Origin: Acidobacteriota bacterium | GTDB taxonomy: Bacteria; Acidobacteriota; Blastocatellia; Pyrinomonadales; Pyrinomonadaceae | Length of the DNA: 64,000 bases | Assembly (NCBI GenBank): GCA_029781855.1 | Contig: JAKOVX010000027.1 | Location: 26,406-90,405, forward strand | Direction of reading: 5' to 3' | Shown: piece after piece, positions 25,884 to 34,317 of the stretch | Layout: every line of letters begins with the position of its first letter | Position numbering within the stretch: the first letter of the stretch is position 1 | Translations under genes and position numbers: made by a program | The notes under the pieces: model-generated | Database searches by the model: none | What the model was told of the DNA's origin: nothing | The model's input: the letters and a program-made list of their open reading frames with translations, nothing else

Positions 25884-26837
25884 ATGAAGATCTTTCACGG
25901 CACCGAGAATGCAAATATCGCAAAGCCCACCGTATTGACGCTCGGGGTCTTTGACGGGCTTCATCTCGGGCACCAACGGATAATGAAAACCGTCGTCGAG
26001 CGGGCTGCAGCAATCGGTGCGGTGCCGACGGCCATAACGTTCGACCCGCATCCCCGCGCCGTTCTTCATCCTGAATCGGCGCCGCCCATGCTCCAGACCC
26101 TCGACCAGCGGCTGGCCAATTTTGAGGTTCTCGGCATTGAGCAGGCAATAGTGATCCCGTTCACCGTTGAGTTTTCGCGTCAGCCGGCCGAAGATTTTAT
26201 GTCGAATATTGTTCGCGACCGTCTTCATGCAAAAGAGGTGTATCTCGGCAAGGGTTTCGCCTTCGGAAAGGATCGCGGGGGCAACATCGACCTTCTTCGC
26301 AGAATGAGCGACGAGCTTGGCATCGTTGCTGATGAGGTTGACGAAGTTCAGCTTCGCGGCCAGCGGATCAGCTCGTCAAAGATACGCAAGCTGCTTTCCG
26401 CTGGCCGGGTCAATCTCGCCCGCCGGATGCTTGGCCGTCCATATGGGGTTGAGGGAGTGATCATCCGGGGTAACCGCCGGGGCCACACCATCGGATTCCC
26501 GACCGCAAACCTCAGGCCCCATAATCGCGTTGTTCCCCGTTTCGGCGTTTACGCCTCGGCAACACTGATCGACGGCGCGTGGCGGCGAAGCATTACGAAT
26601 ATCGGCATTCGACCGACGTTTGAATCCGATGCCGAATCATCTATCGAAACGTATATTTTCGACTTCGACGGTGATCTTTACGGCGATGTTTTGAGGGTTA
26701 GATTCCTGTACCGGATCCGCGACGAACGTAAATTTAACGGAATAGACGAGTTAAAGGCACAGATCGAAAAGGACACGCGGCGTGCGAGGAACTATTTCCG
26801 ACACCAGGGCGTAAAGAACATGCTGGAGATCCTATGA
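25884..26837 (+). CDS. ribF: Bifunctional riboflavin kinase / FAD synthetase
   Basis: Phosphorylates riboflavin to FMN and adenylates it to FAD. The 317-residue protein has the N-terminal nucleotidyltransferase domain (VLTLGVFDGLHLGHQRIM, then TFDPHPRAVL) at about residues 1-180 and the C-terminal kinase barrel (GNRRGHTIGFPTANLRP, YASATLIDG, TNIGIRPTFES, ETYIFDFDGDLYG) at about 185-310. The next gene starts in its stop codon (ATGA). Its place downstream of a flavin monooxygenase is compatible with, but does not prove, coregulation. Confidence 0.96.
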   Translation: MKIFHGTENANIAKPTVLTLGVFDGLHLGHQRIMKTVVERAAAIGAVPTAITFDPHPRAVLHPESAPPMLQTLDQRLANFEVLGIEQAIVIPFTVEFSRQPAEDFMSNIVRDRLHAKEVYLGKGFAFGKDRGGNIDLLRRMSDELGIVADEVDEVQLRGQRISSSKIRKLLSAGRVNLARRMLGRPYGVEGVIIRGNRRGHTIGFPTANLRPHNRVVPRFGVYASATLIDGAWRRSITNIGIRPTFESDAESSIETYIFDFDGDLYGDVLRVRFLYRIRDERKFNGIDELKAQIEKDTRRARNYFRHQGVKNMLEIL

Positions 26838-27202
26838 AAGTAACAGGGCTAAGACCGATGCTTTGGACAGAGGATCTCGACGGGACGATAGGCTTTTATG
26901 TAGACGTGCTTGGTTTTACGTGTGTCGAGAAGAGTGATGATTGGGGCTGGACATCGCTGCGGCTCGACCAGGTTTGGATCATGCTGGCAAAACCGAACGA
27001 ACATACGCCTTATGAAAAGATCGGTTTTACCGGAACTTTCTACTACACCGTGGATGATGTCGAGGAAATGTGGTCAAAGGTTCACGACAAAGCGAGCGTG
27101 TGTTACGGCATCGAAGACTTCGAGTGGGGAATGCGAGAATTTGCGATTTTCGACAACAATGGTTATATGCTCCAGTTCGGCCAGGAGATCGAAGTGAATT
27201 AG
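26834..27202 (+). CDS. VOC-superfamily (glyoxalase/bleomycin-resistance-like) protein
   Basis: A 122-residue single-domain protein with two beta-alpha-beta-beta-beta halves: LRPMLWTEDLDGTIGFYVDV and LGFTCVEKSDDWGWTSLRLD, then FYYTVDDVEEMWSKV and the end FAIFDNNGYMLQFGQEI. The final E of the LQFGQE strand and an early site residue are the expected metal ligands, while the N-terminal His of glyoxalase I is replaced. Starts by ATGA overlap with ribF, and the next gene begins immediately after its stop, so the three form one transcript. Specific reaction unknown. Confidence 0.8.
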   Translation: MKVTGLRPMLWTEDLDGTIGFYVDVLGFTCVEKSDDWGWTSLRLDQVWIMLAKPNEHTPYEKIGFTGTFYYTVDDVEEMWSKVHDKASVCYGIEDFEWGMREFAIFDNNGYMLQFGQEIEVN

Positions 27203-28918
27203 ATGAACGAATCGATTGTAAAAACTGATGTTGCCGCGGCAACTAACGGCAACGGAGCTTTTGTTCCGACCGAAAAGCTCAAGATCGCCCGCCTTGTAAC
27301 AAACGAGCAGCGGATGGCGGAGGAACGCGACCTCCAAAAGGTCGAATCGTCGATCGCAGGTGGTTATAGAGGGCCGCGAGGTTACTTACGGCTTTTTCAG
27401 ATCTCTCGGGTGATCGTCATGCTGTCGCTCTATCTTTACCTTGATCAACTGGACGTCCATCGCAAAAGGCAGGTGGCACACAAGAAGGAAAGATTGGACA
27501 AGGCCACGAGATTGACGAGAATGGCGGTTTACGGCGAAAAACTGTATTCGGTCCGGCTGTGGTTCCTGCATCAATTCCTCGAACTCCTACGTGTATTCAT
27601 TATCGGCCGCGAAAAGAACAAGCTCGCCAACCAGGAGAAGCAGGCCGTCTGGCTCAAGGAAAAGCTGATCAAACTCGGCCCGACATTTATCAAGATCGGA
27701 CAGTCGATGGGAACCCGTGCGGATCTCCTGCCGCTGCCGTTCGTTAAGGAATTGGGAGAACTTGTTGATAGCGTACCTCCATTTCCGAACGACGTCGCAT
27801 TTGCACGGATCGAGCACGAACTCGGGCTCAAAATAAACGAGGTGTACGCCGAATTTGATCTCGAGCCGGTTGCGGCCGCATCTCTGGGTCAGGTTTATCG
27901 AGCGAGGCTCCACTCGGGCGAAGAGGTTGCGGTCAAGGTTCAGCGCCCAAACCTCGATGCAATGATCAAAGGCGATATCGTCATCCTCAAACGGGTCGCT
28001 GCCTTTGCCGAACGCTTTCCACAACTTAATGAAAACGCCGATTGGACCGGCATGCTTCGTGAATTTGATGAAACGGTGCACGAGGAGATGAATTACGCGG
28101 ACGAGGGCCGGAACGCGGAACAATTTCGGGAGAACTTTAAGAACTGGGACAACATCCATGTTCCAAAGATCTATTGGAAGGCGACCACGTCGAAAGTGCT
28201 GACGATGGAATTCATACACGGCGTGAAAGTCACTGATCTCGAAGCGCAAGGGCGACAAAATATCTCGCCGGCAAAGGTTAACCGGCTGTTGATCAAGACC
28301 TATCTCAAGCAGCTTCTCGAGGACGGTTTCTTTCACGCAGACCCGCATCCCGGAAATTTGCTTGTAATGACCGACGGGCGACTGGCTTTCTTTGATTTCG
28401 GAATGGTCGGCCGCATTTCGCCGGAGCTACAGTCGAAAATGATCGACGCTTTCTTCCACGTTGTGGCCAAGGACCCGGCCGGGATAGCTGACGACCTGAT
28501 CGCGCTAGATTTCCTAAAACCCGGAACGAGCCCGGCGACGGTCAAGCCGGTTGTCGAGCGGATGTTTGAGTTTCACTTCGACCTGAAACTCAAGGACATC
28601 AATTTCAAGGAGTTGACATACGACCTTGCCGACGTGATGTACGACTATCCGTTCCGCCTGCCGTCAAATTTCACCTACATTATGCGTGCCCTGATGACGC
28701 TCGAAGGCATCGGGATCATCACGGACCCGGAATTTAATTTCTTCGAGACGGCAAAGCCCTACGCCAAGGAATTTATGCTTCGCCGCGAGGGAAATGACTT
28801 CCGCAAGATGTTTGTTAACAAACTGATGGGACGTGACGAAGGCGGCAAAATAGATTGGGACCGCACATGGAAGCTAGCGAAGATGGCGTTCAAGACCGTG
28901 CTCAACACTGGTAATTAG
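27203..28918 (+). CDS. ABC1/UbiB-family atypical protein kinase
   Basis: A 571-residue protein. After a non-conserved N-terminal part of about 120 residues come the family signatures: KLGPTFIKIGQSMGTRADLL (KxGQ motif), AAASLGQVYRARLHSGEEVA and VKVQRPN (ATP lysine), EMNYADEGRNAEQFRENF (ExD), FFHADPHPGNLLVM and FFDFGMVG (DFG). UbiB/AarF proteins act as ATPases or kinases in isoprenoid quinone synthesis. No clear C-terminal membrane pair is seen, unlike E. coli UbiB. It starts directly after the VOC stop (TAGATG), implying translational coupling. No other ubi or men gene is in the window. Confidence 0.88.
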   Translation: MNESIVKTDVAAATNGNGAFVPTEKLKIARLVTNEQRMAEERDLQKVESSIAGGYRGPRGYLRLFQISRVIVMLSLYLYLDQLDVHRKRQVAHKKERLDKATRLTRMAVYGEKLYSVRLWFLHQFLELLRVFIIGREKNKLANQEKQAVWLKEKLIKLGPTFIKIGQSMGTRADLLPLPFVKELGELVDSVPPFPNDVAFARIEHELGLKINEVYAEFDLEPVAAASLGQVYRARLHSGEEVAVKVQRPNLDAMIKGDIVILKRVAAFAERFPQLNENADWTGMLREFDETVHEEMNYADEGRNAEQFRENFKNWDNIHVPKIYWKATTSKVLTMEFIHGVKVTDLEAQGRQNISPAKVNRLLIKTYLKQLLEDGFFHADPHPGNLLVMTDGRLAFFDFGMVGRISPELQSKMIDAFFHVVAKDPAGIADDLIALDFLKPGTSPATVKPVVERMFEFHFDLKLKDINFKELTYDLADVMYDYPFRLPSNFTYIMRALMTLEGIGIITDPEFNFFETAKPYAKEFMLRREGNDFRKMFVNKLMGRDEGGKIDWDRTWKLAKMAFKTVLNTGN

Positions 28919-28939
28919 AAATGCGGCTCCTGCCGGACA

Positions 28940-30028
28940 ATGCGGGACGAAACAAATAGCTCCAACCCATCATCCGCCGAACGCGCTCGGTCGATCATTT
29001 TAAGGCATGGCTGGAACTCCACCTCGTTTCAAATAGTAAATCCGGGGATCGATCGCTGGTTCTCGCCCGACGGCGAAGCTGTGATAGGTTATGTCACGGC
29101 TAACCGCATTCGGATCGTCGTCGGTGCTCCGGTCTGCGACGAGGATCGGTTGCCTGATATTTCGGCTGAATTCGAAGAGGAAGCGAGCCGCTCCGGTGAG
29201 CGTGTTTGTTATTTCGGGGCTGAGGCACGTCTCGAATCGATCTACCAGAGCTCGCCCGGACACACGAGGTTCCTGCTTGGGGCACAACCCATTTGGCTAT
29301 TGGACGAATGGCCCGGGATCGTTGCCGCAGATCGCTCGCTTCGGGCTCAGCTCAATCGCGCAAAAAATAAGGGTCTGACGGTCTCCGAGTGGCCAATTTC
29401 CCTGGCCGATACCCATCCTGAATTATCCGCATGCCTGCAGGATTGGCTGGCAACAAAAGGATTACCCCCGCTTCATTTCATGGTCGAATCCGACACTCTC
29501 TCCCGACTCGATGGCCGCCGCGTCTTTGTCGCCGAACAAGCCGGGGCCGTCCAGGGTTTTGTCGTCCTCTCGCCGGTTGCGAAGCGAAAAGGATGGCTAT
29601 TTGAGCAGTTTCCCCATAGGCCCGGGGCCCCGAATGGAACCGTAGAGACGATGATAGATGCCGCGATGCGAAAACTCGCGGATGATGGCTTTGAGTATGC
29701 GACGCTTGGACTGTCGCCCCTTTCAACACGCTCGAATGTAGGCTATTCCGATGATCCGCTGTGGCTGCGGTTACTACTCGGGTGGCTGCGAAAACACGCC
29801 CGGCGGTTTTACAATTTTGACGGCCTCGATCATTTCAAGGCCAAGCTAAGGCCGGCACGTTGGGAACCGGTATTTGCCGTTTCGAACGAACCTCAGGTAT
29901 CATTCAGGACGATTTACGCGATAACTTCGGCATTCAGCGGAAATGGACCGATTCGACTATTTGCAGGTGGTTTGGCGAAAGCGGCCACCACCGAGATGGT
30001 GTGGTTAAAACGCCGGATCATTAAATGA
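28940..30028 (+). CDS. DUF2156 protein, phosphatidylglycerol lysyltransferase C-terminal-like (GNAT fold)
   Basis: A 362-residue soluble protein resembling the catalytic C-terminal half of MprF/LPG synthase: ARSIILRHGWNSTSFQIVNP, AVIGYVTANRIRIVVGAPVC, LRAQLNRAKNKGLTV, LSRLDGRRVFVAEQAGAV, FEYATLGLSPLS and RFYNFDGLDHFKAKLRP. MprF would transfer an amino acid from tRNA to lipid, but no flippase membrane domain is attached here, so the acceptor is open. It follows the UbiB gene by 21 nt and is followed after 13 nt by the CBM9-like gene, in one apparent operon. Confidence 0.8.
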   Translation: MRDETNSSNPSSAERARSIILRHGWNSTSFQIVNPGIDRWFSPDGEAVIGYVTANRIRIVVGAPVCDEDRLPDISAEFEEEASRSGERVCYFGAEARLESIYQSSPGHTRFLLGAQPIWLLDEWPGIVAADRSLRAQLNRAKNKGLTVSEWPISLADTHPELSACLQDWLATKGLPPLHFMVESDTLSRLDGRRVFVAEQAGAVQGFVVLSPVAKRKGWLFEQFPHRPGAPNGTVETMIDAAMRKLADDGFEYATLGLSPLSTRSNVGYSDDPLWLRLLLGWLRKHARRFYNFDGLDHFKAKLRPARWEPVFAVSNEPQVSFRTIYAITSAFSGNGPIRLFAGGLAKAATTEMVWLKRRIIK

Positions 30029-30041
30029 AATTTTGACCAAA

Positions 30042-30764
30042 ATGATAAATAACAAGTCGCTGATCGCCGTTTTGTTCTTGATGCTTTGTTACGTCGGATC
30101 TCAGGGTCAATCTATGGGAAATAAAGCCAGTTCGTCAGTCAAGATCAAACGTATCAAGAAGGACTTCGCCGTTGGCGAACTCGATAACGCAGCCTGGCAA
30201 TCGGCTTCGGCGGTAACAATTTCAAATTACTGGTCGGGTGAAAAGGCACCGGAAGGCCGACAGTTTGAAGCTCGTTTGTTATGGTCCGACACCGCCGTCT
30301 ATGTTCGGTTCGAGGCCAATCAGACCGAACCACTCGTCGTTAGTGACAAACCAGTACTTTCGGAAAAAACAAAGGGCCTCTGGGACCGTGACGTATGCGA
30401 GATCTTTCTGGCTCCGAACCAAGCTTCTCGGAACAAGTATTTCGAGTTTGAGGTAGCACCAACCGGCGAATGGATCGATGTCGGCATCGAGGTCACGGCT
30501 GAAAAACGGCTGAGCGATTGGGACTACGATTCTAAAATGAAATCAGCCGCAAGGATCGAGGAAGGGCGTGTGGTAATGGCGATCAAGATCCCGTGGAAAG
30601 CCTTTGGCAAAATGCCGAATGCGGGTGATAAGTGGCTCGGGAACCTGTTTCGATGCGTCGGAAAAGATCCGGGACGCGGATATCTGTCGTGGAAGGCGAC
30701 GAACACAAAGGAGCCAAGCTTTCACGTGCCGTCGAAGTTCGGAGAGTTTCAATTTGTGAATTGA
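30042..30764 (+). CDS. Secreted CBM9-like (carbohydrate-binding/heme-cytochrome-like) protein
   Basis: A 240-residue exported protein. Signal peptide about residues 1-20 (NKSLIAVLFLMLCYVGSQG). The mature part is a jelly-roll of the family-9 type: KKDFAVGELDNAAWQSAS, FEARLLWSDTAVYVRFEANQ, KTKGLWDRDVCEIFLAP, YFEFEVAPTGEWIDVGIE and WDYDSKMKSAARIEEGRVV, typical of CBM9-like domains used alone or next to glycosidases. No catalytic domain is attached. The ATG at 30042 is preferred to a TTG three codons earlier. Downstream its stop is followed at once by a repeat array. Confidence 0.78.
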   Translation: MINNKSLIAVLFLMLCYVGSQGQSMGNKASSSVKIKRIKKDFAVGELDNAAWQSASAVTISNYWSGEKAPEGRQFEARLLWSDTAVYVRFEANQTEPLVVSDKPVLSEKTKGLWDRDVCEIFLAPNQASRNKYFEFEVAPTGEWIDVGIEVTAEKRLSDWDYDSKMKSAARIEEGRVVMAIKIPWKAFGKMPNAGDKWLGNLFRCVGKDPGRGYLSWKATNTKEPSFHVPSKFGEFQFVN

Positions 30765-30767
30765 TCG

Positions 30768-30826
30768 GGTGCTTCACTGAAGCACTGAAGCAGAATGAAG
30801 CACCTGAAGCACCAAAGATGCTTCAG
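30768..30826 (+). repeat. TGAAGCACC-type tandem repeat array
   Basis: Units TGAAGCAC-T, TGAAGCAGAA, TGAAGCACC, TGAAGCACC, with an initial 17-bp palindrome GTGCTTCA-C-TGAAGCAC (30769-30785). It fills the space between the CBM9-like stop and the convergent SDR stop. A related array in reverse orientation lies on the other side of the SDR gene. Confidence 0.7.
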
Positions 30827-31600
30827 CTAAACGGTCATACCACCGTCAACTACGATCGTCTGTCCGGTAATGTAGCTTGACGCCTCGGAGGCCAGAAACA
30901 CCGCCACGCCCTTAAGCTCACCTTCGTTGCCGACTCGCGGAATTACGTTATTCTCCTGAATCGACCGCTCATAGATATCGATCACCGCGTCCGCAAGTCG
31001 CGAGTGGAAAAAGCCCGGTGCGATGGCGTTGACCCTGATGCCTTTTCGCCCCCAACTTGCCGCAAGCTCGCGGGTCAATCCGATTAGGCCAGCCTTACTT
31101 GCAACATAACCCACGTAAAACGGTCCATTCGCCGATGATGTCAGGCCCGCTATGGAGGCAATATTGATTATCGAGCCACTTCGCTGCTTGAGCATTTGAC
31201 GTCCGGCGGCCTGGGCAAATAAGAAGCAGCCAGTAAGGTTGACGTCGATCACTTGCTGCCATTTTTCGAGCGGCATATCCTCGGGCATTGCTCCCCAGGA
31301 AGTTCCGGCGTTATTAACCAGAATATCGACGGAACCGAACCAGGCGACCGTTTCGCCGATGACTGCCTGCACTTCTTCCGGCTTCGCAACATCGCACGTC
31401 CGGCCTTCGACGGCAAAACCCTTAGTCTTAAATTCAGCAACCGTCTCATCGAGCCATTCGGCACGGCGGGCACATAGCATAAGATTCGCCCCGGCTTCGG
31501 CCAGGCCCTCTGCCATTTCCTTGCCGATCCCGCGTGAACCGCCCGTCACGATCGCCGTTTTGCCGGTCAGATCGAAGAGTTCCTTAACATTCTTGATCAT
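30827..31600 (-). CDS. SDR-family oxidoreductase
   Basis: A 257-residue classical short-chain dehydrogenase/reductase. Cofactor motif TGGSRGIGKEMAEGLAEAG (about 18-36), NNAGTSWG, catalytic S in IINIASIAG, Y-x-x-x-K in YVGYVASKAGL, and the closing SYITGQTIVVDGGMT. The arginine after the motif-1 strand (LCARRAEW) favours NADP(H). It resembles gluconate 5-dehydrogenase and FabG-like enzymes; substrate is unknown. It is flanked on both sides by related short repeats in opposite orientation and is on the opposite strand to both neighbours. Confidence 0.88.
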   Translation of the reverse strand: MIKNVKELFDLTGKTAIVTGGSRGIGKEMAEGLAEAGANLMLCARRAEWLDETVAEFKTKGFAVEGRTCDVAKPEEVQAVIGETVAWFGSVDILVNNAGTSWGAMPEDMPLEKWQQVIDVNLTGCFLFAQAAGRQMLKQRSGSIINIASIAGLTSSANGPFYVGYVASKAGLIGLTRELAASWGRKGIRVNAIAPGFFHSRLADAVIDIYERSIQENNVIPRVGNEGELKGVAVFLASEASSYITGQTIVVDGGMTV

Positions 31601-31640
31601 ATAAATTGAAAAGACAGGATAGCATGAACTCAGAACCGTT

Positions 31641-31729
31641 CCATGATTTCAAAGTGTTTCATCTCGCGCATGTCTTCAAACTGTCTTGATCGTTTCATGC
31701 GTTTCATCGGTTTCAGGTGTTTCACTCAC
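31641..31729 (-). repeat. TGAAACxxC-type tandem repeat array
   Basis: On the plus strand GTTTCATGC, GTTTCATCG, GTTTCAGGT, GTTTCACTC follow with 9-nt period (31692-31729), preceded by more degenerate units from 31641. On the minus strand they read TGAAACACC, TGAAACCGA and so on, akin to the TGAAGCACC array beyond the SDR gene. Confidence 0.65.
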
Positions 31730-31765
31730 TTTACCGAAGACAGGCCGATGCGGTTTAATTGAAGC

Positions 31766-32560
31766 ATGGCAAAAGACCAGAAAGAACTCGCATTCTTGCG
31801 TGACCTATACATTCAGGACGAATGGACCAAACGATTTACCGACCTTGCGGACAAGCATATGGATCTTCGTGATTCCGAAAATATGCTTTACATCAATGCG
31901 GGAACGGGCGGCCACGCGATGGCGATCTTTGAGCGGTTCGGCGAAAAGACCGATATATTTGCCAGCTGCGAGAACGAAGACCTTTTGCGGATAGCACGTG
32001 ACAAGGCGGCGGCAATTAGTTCAGAAGTTGATTTTTCGGTCTTGAGGTTCGAGGACGACGCCTTCGATGCGGTCCTGGCTGACGCGAGCTTTGTCCCGCC
32101 GGGCGAAGTCGAGGAATTTATCGGAAATACGATACGCGTTGCCCGGACCGGCGGCGACATCGCACTTTTCCTGCCGTCCGCAGGCAGTTTCGGTGAGGTA
32201 TTTTCGCTTCTGTGGGAGGTTCTCTTCACAGAGGAGATAGAGGGCTACGCGGCAGAGATAGAACGGCTGATCGCGGAGATCCCAACTGTTTCGCGGATCG
32301 AGGAGATCGCCGCCCACGAAGGACTGGTGAATATCAACACACAGATGGCGACCGAGTTGTTCGAGTATGAGAACGGTGAGGAATTTGTGACGTCGCCGCT
32401 TGTGACGGATTTCCTTATGCCTGCCTGGCTTGCGACGCTGGATGAAGGTGAACAAGAAAGAGTAACGAAGCAGCTTGCTCACCTGGTCGACACCGAGGAA
32501 GGTTCGCTGCCGTTCAGATTTTCGATAAAAGCCACGCTGCTGACCGGCGAAAAGGCTTGA
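31766..32560 (+). CDS. Class I SAM-dependent methyltransferase-like protein
   Basis: A 264-residue soluble protein. YINAGTGGHAMAIFERFGEK stands for the SAM-binding first strand and loop, followed by an acidic segment near FASCENEDLLRIARDKAAA, and FEDDAFDAVLADASFVPPG for the motif-II/III region, then a post-core part (NTIRVARTGGDIALFLPSA). The glycine loop (N-A-G-T-G-G) is normal in pattern. The C-terminal 130 residues are acidic and unfamiliar. Substrate unknown. It stands alone between a repeat array and the convergent tatA genes. Confidence 0.65.
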   Translation: MAKDQKELAFLRDLYIQDEWTKRFTDLADKHMDLRDSENMLYINAGTGGHAMAIFERFGEKTDIFASCENEDLLRIARDKAAAISSEVDFSVLRFEDDAFDAVLADASFVPPGEVEEFIGNTIRVARTGGDIALFLPSAGSFGEVFSLLWEVLFTEEIEGYAAEIERLIAEIPTVSRIEEIAAHEGLVNINTQMATELFEYENGEEFVTSPLVTDFLMPAWLATLDEGEQERVTKQLAHLVDTEEGSLPFRFSIKATLLTGEKA

Positions 32561-32578
32561 TACTTCTAGCGGATAATA

Positions 32579-32866
32579 TTAGGCCTCTTTCGACGCAACG
32601 CGCCTTCGCATCTCTTCCATTAATTCTTCATCGCTCATCTGCGACAAGGATGGTGCCGGTGTCGAGGATGAAGAGATCCGCGGCGTTTCGTTGGTTTCTT
32701 CCTCTTCGGCGTCACGCATCCCTTCCTTAAATGCTTTGCGGGATTCGCCCAGGGACTTGGCCAACTGAGGTAATTTACTTCCTCCGAACAGCAAAACTAT
32801 AACGCCGACGACCAGAGCGATCTGGACCGGACTATCAAAAATAAAAAGTAAAAAATTGAATTGCAT
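32579..32866 (-). CDS. tatA: TatA-family twin-arginine translocase component, copy 1
   Basis: A 95-residue protein with one N-terminal membrane helix (IALVVGVIVLLFGGSKLPQL), the TatA hinge FGGSKLP and the amphipathic helix AKSLGESRKAFKEGMRD. TatA forms the variable-size pore of the Tat export system. The N-terminal extension before the helix (NFLLFIFDSPVQ) is longer than usual. The C-terminal tail ends with LSQMSDEELMEEMRRR, nearly the same as in the next gene. No tatB or tatC lies in the window. Confidence 0.9.
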   Translation of the reverse strand: MQFNFLLFIFDSPVQIALVVGVIVLLFGGSKLPQLAKSLGESRKAFKEGMRDAEEEETNETPRISSSSTPAPSLSQMSDEELMEEMRRRVASKEA

Positions 32867-32937
32867 CTCTACCTACCTCGAAAACTCAGCCAAGAATGAA
32901 CCGTTAAGCGCCGATCCGAGACAATGACGATCGATCC

Positions 32938-33216
32938 TTATACGCCGGTCGCACTCTTTGATTCCGTGCGGCGCTGCATTTCCGCCAGTATTTCTTCGTC
33001 GCTCATTTGCGAGATCTGCGGCGTTGCCGGCTTGGAAGCGAGTTTTTGCTTCTCCGCACTTTCTTCCATCTCAGCATCACGCAGGCCCTCCTTGAAGGCC
33101 TTGCGCGACTGACCGATCGACTTCGCGAGCTGAGGTAGCCGCGACGCTCCAAATAGCAAAAATAACACTGCGACGATAAGAAGGATCTCTGTGGCACCGA
33201 AATTCATATTAAACAC
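32938..33216 (-). CDS. tatA: TatA-family twin-arginine translocase component, copy 2
   Basis: A 92-residue paralogue of the downstream gene: membrane helix ILLIVAVLFLLFGASRLPQL, hinge FGASRLP, amphipathic helix AKSIGQSRKAFKEGLRD and tail ISQMSDEEILAEMQRR. It lies 71 nt upstream of the other tatA on the same strand and probably in the same transcript. Copies of this kind often split into TatA and TatE/TatB-like roles; which is which cannot be read. The Phe-Gly hinge is intact in both. Confidence 0.9.
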   Translation of the reverse strand: MFNMNFGATEILLIVAVLFLLFGASRLPQLAKSIGQSRKAFKEGLRDAEMEESAEKQKLASKPATPQISQMSDEEILAEMQRRTESKSATGV

Positions 33217-33310
33217 CTGCGCGACCTAACCGCGCTCCCGCCACCTCTGACGGTCAATTATTCACTAGTCAACATAATAACGCCATTCCGGCCAAGTTTC
33301 ACGCAAATTA

Positions 33311-34261
33311 TTAATCTTTGTCACGGAATCCATCCATCGCTTCAACTAACGCGGACGTTATACCTTTTTCCGAAACCGAATGACCGGCATCGGGAACGAC
33401 GATGAATTCTGCTTCGGGCATCGCTTTGTGAAGTTCCCACGCAGACGTGATGGGGCAAACGACATCGTAGCGGCCCTGAACAATTACGGTCGGAATGTTG
33501 CGAATCTTGTCGATATTGTCGAGCAGATAATTCTCGCTCGGAAAGAAAGATTTGTTAACAAAATAATGACATTCGATCCGAGCAAGGCTAAGGGCCTCGT
33601 GTGCACCCTCCCAATGGTCCATCAGATCCTTATCTGGGAATAACTTGGAAGTCGAGCCTTCCCACACGCTCCATGCACGGGCTGCTGAGAGGCGAACTTC
33701 TTCATCGTCGCTGAACAATCGTTTGTGGTAAGCGGCAACGAAATCACCACGTTCCGCCTCAGGGATCTCGTCACGGTAACGTTCCCAAAAATCCGGAAAG
33801 ATCTCGGACGCCCCGTATTGATAGAACCAGTCAAGCTCCTTTTTGCGAGTCAGAAATATGCCGCGCAATATCAACCCAAGGCAGCGATCCGGATGGTTCA
33901 CCGCATAAGCAAGACTCAGCGTACTTCCCCACGATCCGCCGAAGACATACCATTTGTCAATGCCGAATTTGTTTCGCAACTCCTCGATATCGCTGATAAG
34001 GTCCCAGGTACTATTCTCTTTGACTTCGGCATGCGGCGTCGACTGGCCGGAACCGCGTTGATCAAACAGAATGACGTGATAAACAGCAGGATCGAAATAC
34101 TGCCGATACATCGGGATCAAGCCGCCGCCAGGCCCGCCGTGCAGGAATACGACCGGAACACCATCGGGATTGCCGACGCGTTCGTAATAAATCGTGTGAA
34201 GTTCGGACACGGCCAGCTTGCCAGTGTCGAAGGGTTCGATCTCGGGATAAAGGTTTGCCAT
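33311..34261 (-). CDS. pip: Proline iminopeptidase-like alpha/beta hydrolase
   Basis: A 316-residue alpha/beta hydrolase of the S33 family that would remove N-terminal proline. GGPGGGLIPMYRQYFDP holds the oxyanion HGGPGG motif, VILFDQRGSGQSTPHAEV is characteristic, nucleophile serine in FGGSWGSTLSLAYA, the aspartate in QGRYDVVCPI and the histidine in PDAGHSVSE. I chose the ATG at 34261 (MANLYPEIEPFDTGKL), which gives the family length; an in-frame extension to 34372 runs into the asparagine-synthetase gene. It overlaps nothing after trimming and follows asnB by about 57 nt on the same strand. Confidence 0.9.
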   Translation of the reverse strand: MANLYPEIEPFDTGKLAVSELHTIYYERVGNPDGVPVVFLHGGPGGGLIPMYRQYFDPAVYHVILFDQRGSGQSTPHAEVKENSTWDLISDIEELRNKFGIDKWYVFGGSWGSTLSLAYAVNHPDRCLGLILRGIFLTRKKELDWFYQYGASEIFPDFWERYRDEIPEAERGDFVAAYHKRLFSDDEEVRLSAARAWSVWEGSTSKLFPDKDLMDHWEGAHEALSLARIECHYFVNKSFFPSENYLLDNIDKIRNIPTVIVQGRYDVVCPITSAWELHKAMPEAEFIVVPDAGHSVSEKGITSALVEAMDGFRDKD

Positions 34262-34317
34262 AACTATGATGATACGCGAATGGCTTCGTATGAAAAAGCC
34301 CACCCCGGTTTCAGCCT

